This document shows, piece after piece, positions 44,805-53,403 of a DNA stretch of 64,000 bases. Positions within the stretch are counted from its first letter, which is position 1. Each line of letters opens with the position of its first letter. The notes beneath the pieces were generated by a model, which saw nothing but the letters and a program-made list of their open reading frames with translations, did not search any database and had not been told where the DNA came from. A program made the position numbers and the translations under genes. The DNA comes from Pseudomonadota bacterium (lineage in GTDB: Bacteria > Myxococcota_A > Polyangia > Haliangiales > Haliangiaceae): NCBI GenBank assembly GCA_022360315.1, contig JAKSDA010000190.1:1-64000 (forward strand), in the 5' to 3' direction.

Positions 44805-45449
44805 GTGAGTCGCGTCGAGCTTCATCTGGACAACAAGTCCGAATGGATCAAAATCTTCGATCCCCGGGATCATGCGGTATTCGTGCAGACGGATGCTCCG
44901 CCCGAGGTCGGCCAATCCATGCGTATCGATCTGGCTATCGGTGACAACGGTCCTCGAGTGATCTTGCGCGGCACTGTAGTGTCGCGCTTCGAGAAGCCCG
45001 AGGGCGATGTTCCGGCCGGGTGCGTAGTTGCGCTGGGAGTGTATGAACGAGAAAAAATCAACTACCTGAACGGATTTGTCAGAGGGGGACTGCTCAACTT
45101 GCGCGAACGTCGGCGCCTGCCGCTGCGCCTCTCGGTCACCTATGGCGGTGTCGATGGACCGTGCCGGACCTTCACCCGAGATATCAACGAAGAGGGCATC
45201 TTCATCATCACTGAGCAACCGCTGCCCGAACACACCAAAGTGCATTTGCTCGTCAAAGTCCCCAAGATCGACAAGCCGCTTTCTCTTACCGGCACCGTGA
45301 CTCATACCGTGATTGTCGAAGATGAAGATGTCCCCGGTATGGGCATTGTGTTCGCCAAAGACGAGCGCACCGAAGAACTCATCCAGATCATCGACGATCT
45401 CGAGAAGGACTTCCTGAGCGGTTCACTACCCGAAGAAGTCCTTCTCTGA
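44805..45449 (+). CDS. Tandem PilZ-domain protein (TIGR02266-like)
   Basis: 214 residues with two PilZ-like units. The N-terminal unit (VFVQTDAPPEVGQSMRIDLAI, RGTVVSRFEKP) lacks the R-x-x-x-R motif. The C-terminal unit begins LRERRRLPLRLSVTYGG, has FTRDINEEGIFIITEQPL (D-x-x-x-x-G element) and LSLTGTVTHTVIVEDE, matching the Myxococcus-type PilZ paralogues. It probably senses cyclic di-GMP. The start is GTG at 44805. The gene overlaps the convergent LysR gene by 24 bp at their 3' ends. Confidence 0.8.
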   Translation: MSRVELHLDNKSEWIKIFDPRDHAVFVQTDAPPEVGQSMRIDLAIGDNGPRVILRGTVVSRFEKPEGDVPAGCVVALGVYEREKINYLNGFVRGGLLNLRERRRLPLRLSVTYGGVDGPCRTFTRDINEEGIFIITEQPLPEHTKVHLLVKVPKIDKPLSLTGTVTHTVIVEDEDVPGMGIVFAKDERTEELIQIIDDLEKDFLSGSLPEEVLL

Positions 45450-46340
45450 AGTTTCCGATTCAAGACATGCTGCCGGGGCAGTGAGGGTCTGAATCAGCTG
45501 TTCGAGGGCATGAGCCGACGCGCCGAGATAGCCTCTGCGGTGCATGACATAGTAGTGCTGCGCCGGCAGATCGGCCACGATCGGTGCGGCAAAGCCAGGC
45601 GGAATCCGACAGCACCCATTCACAACCGCACAGCCGAGCCCGAGTTGAACAAAGTGCAGAATCAGCTCCCAGCCCGAGGCCTCGACTGCCACATGCCATC
45701 GCACACCCGCTGCGTCGAGAGCAGCCTCCACAACGCGGCGATGTTCCCGTTCCGGAGGCGGCACGACCAGATTCATCTCGGCCAGATCGCCGAGCTGTAC
45801 CCTGTTTCTGGCCGCCAGAGGATGACTCGAGGGAACTACCAGGACTTGCGGAACCGCAACAAACCGAGTCAGCTCCAGGTCGTCGTGGGCTGGTAGCCCG
45901 TCGAGCGCGGCCACAGCAATATGGGCACTGCCGCTGCGCAGAGCCTCGATTGCAGCGGATCGGCTTTTTGTCAAAAGACGCAGCGGAACCTCGTGCTCTC
46001 GGGTGAATGCCTTGATCGCCGGGCCTAGCAAATACAGATATGCGCCCTCTCCAGCGGCCAAAACGACCGGCTGTTGACTCGTGCCCTCTCGCAAAAAATC
46101 GCGAAACTCCTCGACTCGCTCACTGATTTCGCGGGCAAAGCAAGCCACATCCACACCGCTGGCGGTCAGCTCGATCAGCCGCCCTACTCGGCGATACAAT
46201 GGAACCCCCAGGTTTGCTGTCAGCTTGCTGACCTGAGCGTGAAGTGCGGGCTGCGAAATATGAAGCGCTCTCGCAGCGTGAGTGAAGTTTTTGTGCTCGG
46301 CAAATGCGGCAAACGCCCGCAGCCATTCCAGGTTGGGCAT
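45426..46340 (-). CDS. LysR-family transcriptional regulator
   Basis: 304 residues. The N-terminal winged helix starts MPNLEWLRAFAAFAEHKNFT and has the recognition region AARALHISQPALHAQVSKLT, followed by GVPLYRRVGRLIELTASG. The C-terminal ~200 residues are a periplasmic-binding-like effector domain (VVLAAGEGAYLYLLGPAI, HIAVAALDGLP, LVVPPPEREHRRVV, GCAVVNGCC). ATG 46340 gives the canonical start; upstream in-frame codons are not similar to the family. A dyad operator lies 41 bp upstream and the gene is divergent from kptA. Confidence 0.9.
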   Translation of the reverse strand: MPNLEWLRAFAAFAEHKNFTHAARALHISQPALHAQVSKLTANLGVPLYRRVGRLIELTASGVDVACFAREISERVEEFRDFLREGTSQQPVVLAAGEGAYLYLLGPAIKAFTREHEVPLRLLTKSRSAAIEALRSGSAHIAVAALDGLPAHDDLELTRFVAVPQVLVVPSSHPLAARNRVQLGDLAEMNLVVPPPEREHRRVVEAALDAAGVRWHVAVEASGWELILHFVQLGLGCAVVNGCCRIPPGFAAPIVADLPAQHYYVMHRRGYLGASAHALEQLIQTLTAPAACLESETSEKDFFG

Positions 46341-46380
46341 GTGAATCTCTTTCCGAGGCGCCCGGTAGAGTCTCTCACTA

Positions 46381-46401
46381 ACTATCGCATTTTTCGATAG
46401 T
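46381..46401. promoter_or_regulatory. LysR-type operator (ATC-N9-GAT dyad)
   Basis: Perfect 7-bp arms actatcg (46381-46387) and cgatagt (46395-46401) around cattttt. Inside it is ATC-N9-GAT, the classical LysR-family box. It is placed between the LysR gene (start 46340) and kptA (start 46568), so it may control both, with autoregulation of the LysR gene. Confidence 0.65.
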
Positions 46402-46567
46402 ATATTACATAAGAATAGTTTTCGCAGATAGTTTGCGGTACATAGTGTTTGCGTACGATCGAAATATCCGGTCGCCCGACTGCCCTGCTGCGGACGAGCT
46501 CCGCTGATATTTCTTGCCGGGACGCCCGGATGCTCGAATGCTTCGAGGTTGTCGAAGCGGGAGGCTG

Positions 46568-47179
46568 ATGATGGATCCCAAGAAACGCAAACGACTGAGC
46601 CACACCATGTCCGCGCTGCTTCGCCATCGTGCCGGCAAGGTGGGAATGCAGATGGATCGGGCCGGATGGGTGACACTCGACGAATTATGTCGGCATCTGA
46701 GGGCATCGCGCCGCGCGGTGGAAGAGGTTGTTGCGCACAACAACAAGACGCGCTTCGAAGTAGCTGGCCAGCGTATCCGGGCCAGTCAGGGACATTCACT
46801 GGACCACATGCCAATCACCCAGGAGGCGCTCGAGGCCAGCTGGACAGCGTGGTCAGGCATGAGGTCGATCTGGCACGGTACCCAGATCGAGGTGATCGAG
46901 AGTATTGCCCGGGACGGTATCTTGCGCGGCGATCGCAGTCATGTGCACCTGGCCGAGACGATCGATAGCCAGGTGGGCAAGCGGGCCAATGTGGCGGTGA
47001 TGCTCGAGGTTTCACCAGCCAGACTGCGCGCTGCCGGCTATGAGATCTACCGCAGCCCAAACGGTGTCATTCTGGCCCGTCAGGTCCCGCCCGATTGTAT
47101 CGTCGACGTGGTGACCACTTCACGGCGCAGCAAACGCCGTGCACCTGAATTGCGCGCCGCTTTCGACCGAATGGTGTGA
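46568..47179 (+). CDS. kptA: RNA 2'-phosphotransferase (KptA/Tpt1 family)
   Basis: About 203 residues. The family motifs are all present: KRLSHTMSALLRHRAG, RIRASQGHSL, IWHGTQIEVIESIARDGI (usual Y/W-H-G-T), RSHVHLAE, and NVAVMLEVSPARLRAAG followed by EIYRSPNGVIL. Tpt1 removes the 2'-phosphate left at tRNA splice junctions by transferring it to NAD; bacterial homologues have no known splicing substrate, so their role is unclear. Tandem ATGs at 46568 and 46571; an A/G-rich site (gggaggctg) precedes them. Divergent from a LysR regulator. Confidence 0.9.
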   Translation: MMDPKKRKRLSHTMSALLRHRAGKVGMQMDRAGWVTLDELCRHLRASRRAVEEVVAHNNKTRFEVAGQRIRASQGHSLDHMPITQEALEASWTAWSGMRSIWHGTQIEVIESIARDGILRGDRSHVHLAETIDSQVGKRANVAVMLEVSPARLRAAGYEIYRSPNGVILARQVPPDCIVDVVTTSRRSKRRAPELRAAFDRMV

Positions 47180-47206
47180 GCGCTGTTTTAGCCGTGGCTA
47201 CCGTGG

Positions 47207-47797
47207 CTAGCTGTCGTCTCTCCGCCTGACCGACAGCGAGAAGCTCCCCTGAACCATCGGAGGGTTGTCACGGCCATCGACCCATATGTAGTAGATCGCC
47301 TCGGTGTCCGGCTCTGAAATCGTGGTCTCAATGGTAGCGCCGTTAGGCGTGCTGATGCATCTCACGATCTCCTCTGCAGAGTTGGCCTGGCAGACGCTCC
47401 GCGTGATCACAATCGCGGCATTCCAGTTCGCCGGGTTCAGAATGAACTCTGCATCATTAGACCCGGTGAATCTGATCTGATAAACCAAGTCGGACTGGCC
47501 CCCGGCTTGTCCGCACGCAAAATCGATATTGTCCACCGCAGCAGCAGTACTGCCCGATAGAGTCGTGGATGCGTCGTTGGCCAGCGTGCCGAGGTCGATC
47601 GCATTGCTGCAATCGTCGCCCGGAACGGGCTGGGCATCTACTATAGACGCATCAGCTGAGTCCCCGTTGGGCTGATTAACAGTACTGGCATCAGCTCCTG
47701 AACCATTATCAACAACGCCGGGAGGCTCGAATTGGCAAGCCACTCCTGCTATGGATATCGCGCTCAACAAAGCAGCAGTAGACAAGGCAGTAGACAT
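47207..47797 (-). CDS. Small secreted lipoprotein
   Basis: 196 residues. The signal peptide ALLSAISIAGVACQF ends with a lipobox-like G-V-A-C. A short acidic linker leads to a beta-rich domain of about 130 residues with paired cysteines (DDCSNAIDLGTLAND, NIDFACGQAG, ITRSVCQANSAEEIVRC) and VYQIRFTGSNDAEFIL. This pattern of cysteine-containing repeats is frequent in myxobacterial lipoproteins, but its function is unknown. It is transcribed toward kptA, ending 28 bp from it. Confidence 0.7.
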   Translation of the reverse strand: MSTALSTAALLSAISIAGVACQFEPPGVVDNGSGADASTVNQPNGDSADASIVDAQPVPGDDCSNAIDLGTLANDASTTLSGSTAAAVDNIDFACGQAGGQSDLVYQIRFTGSNDAEFILNPANWNAAIVITRSVCQANSAEEIVRCISTPNGATIETTISEPDTEAIYYIWVDGRDNPPMVQGSFSLSVRRRDDS

Positions 47798-47918
47798 AGT
47801 ACATCTGATTGTAGTCGATCGGACTACATTGTCAACCGCCGCAATTTTGTGTTCTAAAGCACGAATTTTACAGTGGTGAGGGTGCCAGATTGAGACTGAC
47901 AGTTGTGTCGTGCGCGCA

Positions 47919-49601
47919 TCAGTGGCGGGGAGGCCACCGTTTTTTGCGCCCTCGCTCGTCCACGATGCGGTGCCTGGTACCCGGCGGCAGCACCTGCAGG
48001 GTCTTGAGGAACTCGATGATCGCGTTTTGCTCGTAGATCGACAGATCGGCGAAGCCATCGGTCGAGTACTGAGCTTCGCCAGCGTGGGCCAGAATGGCTT
48101 GGCGCATCGTGGTGAACTTGCCGTGGTGGAAGTAAGGTGGCTCGTTAGCTGCCCCCCACAACTTCTTGGTCAGGAATTTCCGGTTGCCGGCGAAGAATCC
48201 CGGTGAGCCGGCAGGCTGCAACATATCGATGGGTTCGGCGTTGGCATCGCCCGGGCCGCTGGTGATGTCGTGCAGTTTGAAATCGGTATAGGCCGGAACG
48301 TGGACAACTCCGCGGTGGGCTTTCAGACGCGGCCGGGGCAATCGCTTGCTGGTCAAGTCGACCTTGAATGCCGGCGCATCACCGGGTTGCAGATTGCCAG
48401 GTGGATTAAACGGATTGGGCTCGGAATAAATCCAGCCGCCATTATCGAGCGGAAGTGATGGAACGTGGCAATCAGCGCATCCGATGTCCTCGAATCTGGC
48501 CTCGCCGACCAGAACCGCGGCCTCGACTGCGCGATCGTTGGGAATGACTCGGCCCGGCACGGCCAGAGTTGCTTGATAGATCGCTGTGGCGGTGATGTCT
48601 GCGCGGGTGAGTTCGTCGGTAAACCCATCGCCGTCCGGGTCGGTGCCCGAACCAAAACGCTCGGCTGACTGCATACCGTGGTGATGGTTGAATGCGTTGT
48701 TGGTGAACTCGCGCAGCGACACCACTGCGCCGGCCTGATGAAACGGCCGGATGATCAAGTTCGGCGGATCATGTGGACCCGATGTGGCCAGACTGGGCGC
48801 GGGCAACCCTTCGACGCTGCTGGTATCCCAACTGCCATCGGCGGCGCGGGCAATGGTGCCGAAAGCGATACCCCTCGACGAAAGCGGGGACGACGAGCCC
48901 GGTGGCGTGGCATCGCGGATCGTCTGTAGATCGGCGGTAATCTGCCGGGCGAGCATTTCGATGAATCCGGCCCCGAACATGCCCAAAGTGGCCCGGCTGT
49001 TGGCGATCGTGTCGAGCTGGGCCTGAATGCCCCGTTCGTCCAGCGTACCGCGTAGCGCAATGCCGTCGGTCGGATCGAACGTGGCGTGGTCGAAGCGTTG
49101 GCCCAGCACAAATACGTTGGTAACAAAATCACCGCCTCCGCCGGCAACGCCAAATGGCGCGTTGTGGCACCCGGCGCACGAGTTGGCATCTGGCGCAGAT
49201 ACTCGGTTGAAGTTGCGCGGAAAGACCAGAGGTGATGAAGGATCAGTGAGCGGGGTTCCGACTCCCTTGGTGAGCGGGCGCCCACCTCCTTCCTGCACTG
49301 TCCAGTTGGCCTGAAACACCTGTTTGCCGTGCCGGAGCAGCCGGTTGAGCGAGATATGGAACTCGTCGCCATCAGCGAGATGCTGGGCGACCGCAACCTC
49401 GACCCCGATGCGGCCCGCTGCCGGATCGCCATGGATCTCCGCGTTCGATTTGACAATGGTCGGAAGCTCGCCTTGCTCGCACCCGGCGACCCCCACGATG
49501 AGTACAGTAATGAGTACAATGGCCAGATTTCCGACAGGAAGATACCGGGCCCCCCGAATCAAACTGCATATCGCGCGATATAGGACATGGTTTGTTCCCA
49601 C
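47919..49601 (-). CDS. Di-haem cytochrome c oxidoreductase lipoprotein (DUF1111-like)
   Basis: 560 residues. A signal segment ends in a lipobox (VLITVLIVGVAGCEQG). Two c-type haem motifs are seen: CAGCHN (after APDAN) and CADCHV (after RFEDIG). GRPLTKGVGTPL, VVSLREFTNNAFNHHHGMQS and HRGVVHVPAYTDFKLHDI agree with the di-haem oxidoreductase (DUF1111) family, which is related to cytochrome c peroxidases. The start is GTG 49601 with a strong gaggag site 8 nt upstream; an upstream ATG at 49736 lacks one. A hairpin with a T run 170 bp upstream could act as an attenuator. Confidence 0.85.
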   Translation of the reverse strand: MGTNHVLYRAICSLIRGARYLPVGNLAIVLITVLIVGVAGCEQGELPTIVKSNAEIHGDPAAGRIGVEVAVAQHLADGDEFHISLNRLLRHGKQVFQANWTVQEGGGRPLTKGVGTPLTDPSSPLVFPRNFNRVSAPDANSCAGCHNAPFGVAGGGGDFVTNVFVLGQRFDHATFDPTDGIALRGTLDERGIQAQLDTIANSRATLGMFGAGFIEMLARQITADLQTIRDATPPGSSSPLSSRGIAFGTIARAADGSWDTSSVEGLPAPSLATSGPHDPPNLIIRPFHQAGAVVSLREFTNNAFNHHHGMQSAERFGSGTDPDGDGFTDELTRADITATAIYQATLAVPGRVIPNDRAVEAAVLVGEARFEDIGCADCHVPSLPLDNGGWIYSEPNPFNPPGNLQPGDAPAFKVDLTSKRLPRPRLKAHRGVVHVPAYTDFKLHDITSGPGDANAEPIDMLQPAGSPGFFAGNRKFLTKKLWGAANEPPYFHHGKFTTMRQAILAHAGEAQYSTDGFADLSIYEQNAIIEFLKTLQVLPPGTRHRIVDERGRKKRWPPRH

Positions 49602-49765
49602 TGCAATTCTCCTCTTGTTGTATGTAGCCGGTCGACACACAAGTGTCGACACGACTGATTTGCGATCGGATATTCCGGACGCCCGGGCGTCTCGTCTTGC
49701 TCGACTGCTCGCAAGGCGACCGGACGACGTGCTCAAGGCATGCGTCGCTTAAATCCCCCCTGAAT

Positions 49766-49787
49766 AAAAAGGACCTATTGTAGGTCC
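49766..49787 (-). terminator. Rho-independent terminator-like hairpin on minus strand
   Basis: Six-base perfect arms (ggacct 49771-49776, aggtcc 49782-49787) with a five-base loop; read on the minus strand the hairpin is followed by ttttt. It lies upstream of the di-haem gene, not downstream of a recognised gene, so it could end an unannotated minus-strand transcript or attenuate the di-haem gene. Confidence 0.6.
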
Positions 49788-50760
49788 CATGACAAAATAA
49801 CAAGTCTGTCTATATCAATGTAATCCGCACACCCAGGCCATCGCGTGCACAAAACATCCTAAATGGCCTGACCCTCGTTAGATGGCCATCTCAAGCTCTT
49901 CTGTCCCCCACAGTAAGAAGCTTAAAAATCACAATTATTTGTCTGACTCGTAGTTGCTCATACAAATTATTCCATTGGGAACAAAAGCTGTCAAATAGAA
50001 TGTTGGTAGGAGTTTATAAGCACCGGGGATCGCTGTACTTATGCGGTACTTGCCGAGCCCCTACGAGCAAGCCCGCTGGCAGTCATGGGTCGGCGCTCTG
50101 ACGACGCGGAGAGTTTTTGCATCGGCTCATAATGCGTTTTCTGTTTGGATCGGCAGCAGGGCCTCAATGAGACGATTTGCTGCCGGTCATTTTTATCCGA
50201 CACAAATGCAAATACATCCGTTCGAGTTGCGAGCTACAAAGTCGGGCCCTGTCGAGGGCGTATTGGATGAGTTCGGTCGTCTCGGTGGGATCGGGGCTGG
50301 ATGGCTCTGCTTGTCGCGGGGGTCGGTATGCTGGTGGCACAGGGTATCTCTTTCGCGGCGTATCGAACGGCTCCGACCAAGGCTGGAAGGTCGGCTCCGA
50401 TCGATCGATGTCCATAGTTCGATCGATGGCACACCACGCAGGGAAAGATCAATGCAGATTGCCCAATAAGATGGCTGTTGCCAGCGTTTCACCGGTCGTA
50501 ACCGAGTAGGTGAGTATGGACTGTATCTCAGGCCACACCACTTACGAGCGCACCCATTGGCGGTACCCGGATTGACTGTGCGGCCTGAAATGGCTGCGCT
50601 CACTCAGAGTAGTATCGAGCCATTGGGGGCCTGGTGGTAAGGCGAACGAAGCCCGGGATAGCCTTCATTCGTCACCACACCGCTGCTGTTCCAGCTAACC
50701 GACTTGGTGATCTCGCCGGTCAGGCTGGACGTGGCCGGTTTGGACGCTTCACCGGGATGA
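49788..50760. other. Large gene-free stretch
   Basis: About 970 bp. The part up to 50040 is AT-rich and lacks long frames. From 50040 to 50610 several overlapping frames of 70-140 codons exist on both strands, but none has a recognisable family, coherent composition or a convincing ribosome-binding site. The last 150 bp are the 3' flank of the WS/DGAT gene. A minus-strand RNA ending at the hairpin at 49766-49787 is possible. Confidence 0.45.
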
Positions 50761-52182
50761 TCAGGCTGAAAGGGTATCGGTGAGCTCATCCATGGCTTCG
50801 CGCAGGGCGAGAGCCACGTCCCACACCTCCGGGACTGCCTCCTTGCACACTGTGAGCCCAAAATCGAGACGATTGATATAACTGGTCACCACGATCATGA
50901 GACCTACGCCGTCGATGATCGGGGCCGTTCCGTAGTTGGCGATCATGCGCGCGCCGCCCAGATAGATCGGCACCGGAGATCCGGGAACATTGGTGATGAC
51001 CAGGTTGAAGAGCGGGTTCATCCGATCGGCAATTTTGGCGCGGACCACGAGGCGCGCGGCCAGTGCGGCCACCGACGGGGTGGCGAAATCATTCCAGTCC
51101 TGCAGTGCCTTGGCTCCAATGGTCTTGTGTCGCGCCTTGCCCTGCTGCGTGCTGGCCATGATCTGCTCGAGCCGCTTCTTTGCATCGGCGACGTCGGTGG
51201 CCAGGTTGACTCGCATCAGCGACACTTGATTGCCGGCGCTCTTTCGGTCCTCCTCGCTGCGCACCGAAATCGGGCACAACGAGATGAGCGGGCGATCGGG
51301 CAGTTCCCCTCGACCCTGTAGATAGCGCCGCAAAGCGCCGGACACCACGGCGAGAACGACGTCGTTGAGCTTACAACCGGCCTTGTTTTTTACCGCCTTG
51401 GCCCGGGCCAGGCTGATGTTGAGAGCGGCAAATCGGCGATGCGGGGAGATAGTGGTGTTGAATGACGTCCTGGGCGCGGTAAACGGCAGCGGTGGGACAT
51501 CGACAGTCTGTTTCGAGAGCGCTTCGTGCCCGATTTCGCGAGCCGCGCGCACCAGTTGCGGCACCAGCGTGGCCAGGCGATACGGACGCCGGAGCACCGG
51601 GCTCAGGGATTTGAACAAGAGCTGGAGCTCGTTGGGGGCCGGCTCGGGCGCAAATGGCTGTTCGGGCGGTGGTACGGGGCGCATCTGGGGCGAGAGATCG
51701 ATCATTGAAGCCAGTATTTCGGCCCCAGAGGCACCGTCGATGGCGGCGTGATGAAATTTGCCGAGCAGCGCGATCTTTCCGCTGCCGATTTCCGGAATAT
51801 CCCCCAGGCCCTCGATCATATACAATTCCCACAGGGGTTGATTGCGGTCTAGTGGCCGTCCGTAGATACGTGAGACCAGATCGGCCAGCTGGGTCAAACC
51901 GCCCGGTGCGGGCACTGCCACGTGGCGCAGATGAAAGTCGAGATCGAAATTGGGGTCGTCGATCCAGTAAGGAAAATCGATATTAAACGGAACCTTTACC
52001 AGCTTGCGGCGAAAGGTCGGAACCAGATGGATACGCTGCTTGATCAGCTGTCGGAGAGTATCGATGGTGAACGGAGTCTCGGCAGTGCTCGGATCCAAGA
52101 TCACGACACTGCCGATATGCATGTGCTGATTGGGGGTCTCGAGATTCAGAAATGACGTATCCAGGCCGGAGAGTTGGTACAT
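50761..52182 (-). CDS. Wax ester synthase/diacylglycerol acyltransferase (WS/DGAT)
   Basis: 473 residues. The active-site motif H-H-x-x-x-D-G is in KFHHAAIDGASGAEIL, and the N-terminus MYQLSGLDTSFLNLETPNQH is the WS/DGAT start. VPFTAPRTSFNTTISPHRRF, KLNDVVLAVVSGALRRYL, NLVITNVPGSPVPIYLGGAR and GVGLMIVVTSYINRLDFGL complete the pattern. It esterifies fatty alcohols or diacylglycerol with acyl-CoA to make storage lipid. Last gene of the six-gene alkaline-phosphatase-superfamily operon, 66 bp after the membrane protein gene. Confidence 0.93.
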   Translation of the reverse strand: MYQLSGLDTSFLNLETPNQHMHIGSVVILDPSTAETPFTIDTLRQLIKQRIHLVPTFRRKLVKVPFNIDFPYWIDDPNFDLDFHLRHVAVPAPGGLTQLADLVSRIYGRPLDRNQPLWELYMIEGLGDIPEIGSGKIALLGKFHHAAIDGASGAEILASMIDLSPQMRPVPPPEQPFAPEPAPNELQLLFKSLSPVLRRPYRLATLVPQLVRAAREIGHEALSKQTVDVPPLPFTAPRTSFNTTISPHRRFAALNISLARAKAVKNKAGCKLNDVVLAVVSGALRRYLQGRGELPDRPLISLCPISVRSEEDRKSAGNQVSLMRVNLATDVADAKKRLEQIMASTQQGKARHKTIGAKALQDWNDFATPSVAALAARLVVRAKIADRMNPLFNLVITNVPGSPVPIYLGGARMIANYGTAPIIDGVGLMIVVTSYINRLDFGLTVCKEAVPEVWDVALALREAMDELTDTLSA

Positions 52183-52248
52183 GGCTGCATTCTACTCCTC
52201 TACGGGCGGTTGTCGGGCACCGCCGAACCGCATCGCCGCCCTTTTAAC

Positions 52249-53082
52249 TCATATGGATACTCTCATCGGTCCGCGCAAGAGCAGGGCCGCGACGGTTGCG
52301 ATGATTAGCCAGGCCAACCACCAGGGCATCGAAACGCCGAGCCAGTTCTGCGCCGGTACGGGGTGTGCGACGACGATGCGCTCGGCCGTCGAGGTTGTGG
52401 ACAGTGGCGGCTCGTCGCCGCCGTTCGCCCACATGGCTTCGATACCACGCGAGCGCTCGGGCAAGACTGCCAGTGCGTCCGAATCAGCAGAAATTAGTTT
52501 GGAAATCCGCTCAGCGCCGATCTGTAGCGTCAACTCGTGGATGCCCGGCTCGGTGACCTCGATGCGTACATAGACCCTGCGCTCGTCTTCGACGGTCAGT
52601 GGGGGCGCAACTACGCGAACTGCAGCGGTGTGCGCGTGGTGAGCGTCGTCGACGTTCGCACTGAAACTCTCCGCGTCGCGGTCGAGATCGACCCGCACCA
52701 GCACGGGTTGTCCGGTCGATATTGGAGCGACGCCATAGCGGCGATCGAGATGGGTGTAAAACAGCGCCAGAGGGATGGATGCGACCAGGAGGCCGGGCAA
52801 GAGCGCACCGATATAGACCGAGCTCCAGGCCAGGAATCGCCCCTGCGCCGCGATCACTCGGCGCGGAGAGTCGAGAAAGAGCCGGATCTCGTAAATTGCA
52901 GAGGCCATCTGCGAGCGCGCAGAGGTCACCCGAGCGGGCCGAGTCGTAAGTCCGATGATCCACAGAATGAGCGCACCGGTGGCGATCGACACCACGACCA
53001 GGTTCCACGGTGTCGGAATCCCGTCAAAGAGAGAGAGGATGAGGTCGACAGCTCGTCCGATTGCGTGGGCAAACCAATCCAA
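52249..53082 (-). CDS. Membrane protein with large extracytoplasmic domain
   Basis: 277 residues with three hydrophobic helices (LVVVSIATGALILWIIGL, YIGALLPGLLVASIPLALFY and PWWLAWLIIATVAALLL). Between helices 2 and 3 lies a ~140-residue beta-rich domain (QPVLVRVDLDRDAESFSANV, RRVYVRIEVTEPGIHELTLQ) probably outside the cytoplasmic membrane. No family recognised. It starts 3 bp after the stop of the small helical gene, in the middle of the phosphatase/acyltransferase operon, so it may present a lipid or sugar substrate to those enzymes; that is inference. Confidence 0.65.
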   Translation of the reverse strand: MDWFAHAIGRAVDLILSLFDGIPTPWNLVVVSIATGALILWIIGLTTRPARVTSARSQMASAIYEIRLFLDSPRRVIAAQGRFLAWSSVYIGALLPGLLVASIPLALFYTHLDRRYGVAPISTGQPVLVRVDLDRDAESFSANVDDAHHAHTAAVRVVAPPLTVEDERRVYVRIEVTEPGIHELTLQIGAERISKLISADSDALAVLPERSRGIEAMWANGGDEPPLSTTSTAERIVVAHPVPAQNWLGVSMPWWLAWLIIATVAALLLRGPMRVSI

Positions 53083-53085
53083 AGG

Positions 53086-53403
53086 TTACTCGATGTAGCC
53101 CAACCCGCGCAGGCGCTGTTCTAGCTTTTCTGGGTCGTCAGGAGCATCTTCGTACGCATTGAGTCCGCGCAGGAGCAAATGCTCGATCAGTTCATCCACC
53201 GATGAATAGCCCTGCTCGGCGACAATCGCGTCGAAACGCTCGGCCACGCTTTCGCCGCCAGAAATTGCAGACTCGTAGTGTTTGAGCCCGCGCTCCACAA
53301 AATGTTCGACCACCGCGTCTACGCCCTTAAAATTATGTTTGCGTGCAACCGCTTTCAATCGGGCCTTTAGATAACGGGGTGGCTTGATCTTGAATCCAGT
53401 CAT
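53086..53403 (-). CDS. Small duplicated-helix protein
   Basis: 105 residues. Two similar halves: VDAVVEHFVERGLKHYE and VDELIEHLLLRGLNAYE, each preceded by a short basic or polar segment, suggest an internal duplication of a ribbon-helix-helix-like unit. The C-terminus EQRLRGLGYIE resembles the end of the sulfatase-like protein in the same operon (KQLEALGYFGG). It overlaps the preceding phosphatase stop in an ATGA and is followed at 3 bp by the membrane gene. A regulatory or docking role is possible. An alternative upstream start would lie inside the phosphatase gene and is unlikely. Confidence 0.65.
   Translation of the reverse strand: MTGFKIKPPRYLKARLKAVARKHNFKGVDAVVEHFVERGLKHYESAISGGESVAERFDAIVAEQGYSSVDELIEHLLLRGLNAYEDAPDDPEKLEQRLRGLGYIE

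Noticed and set aside
50041..50603. Overlapping frames of 70-140 codons on both strands
   Set aside because: None has family similarity, and the frames on both strands are equally plausible, which argues against any.
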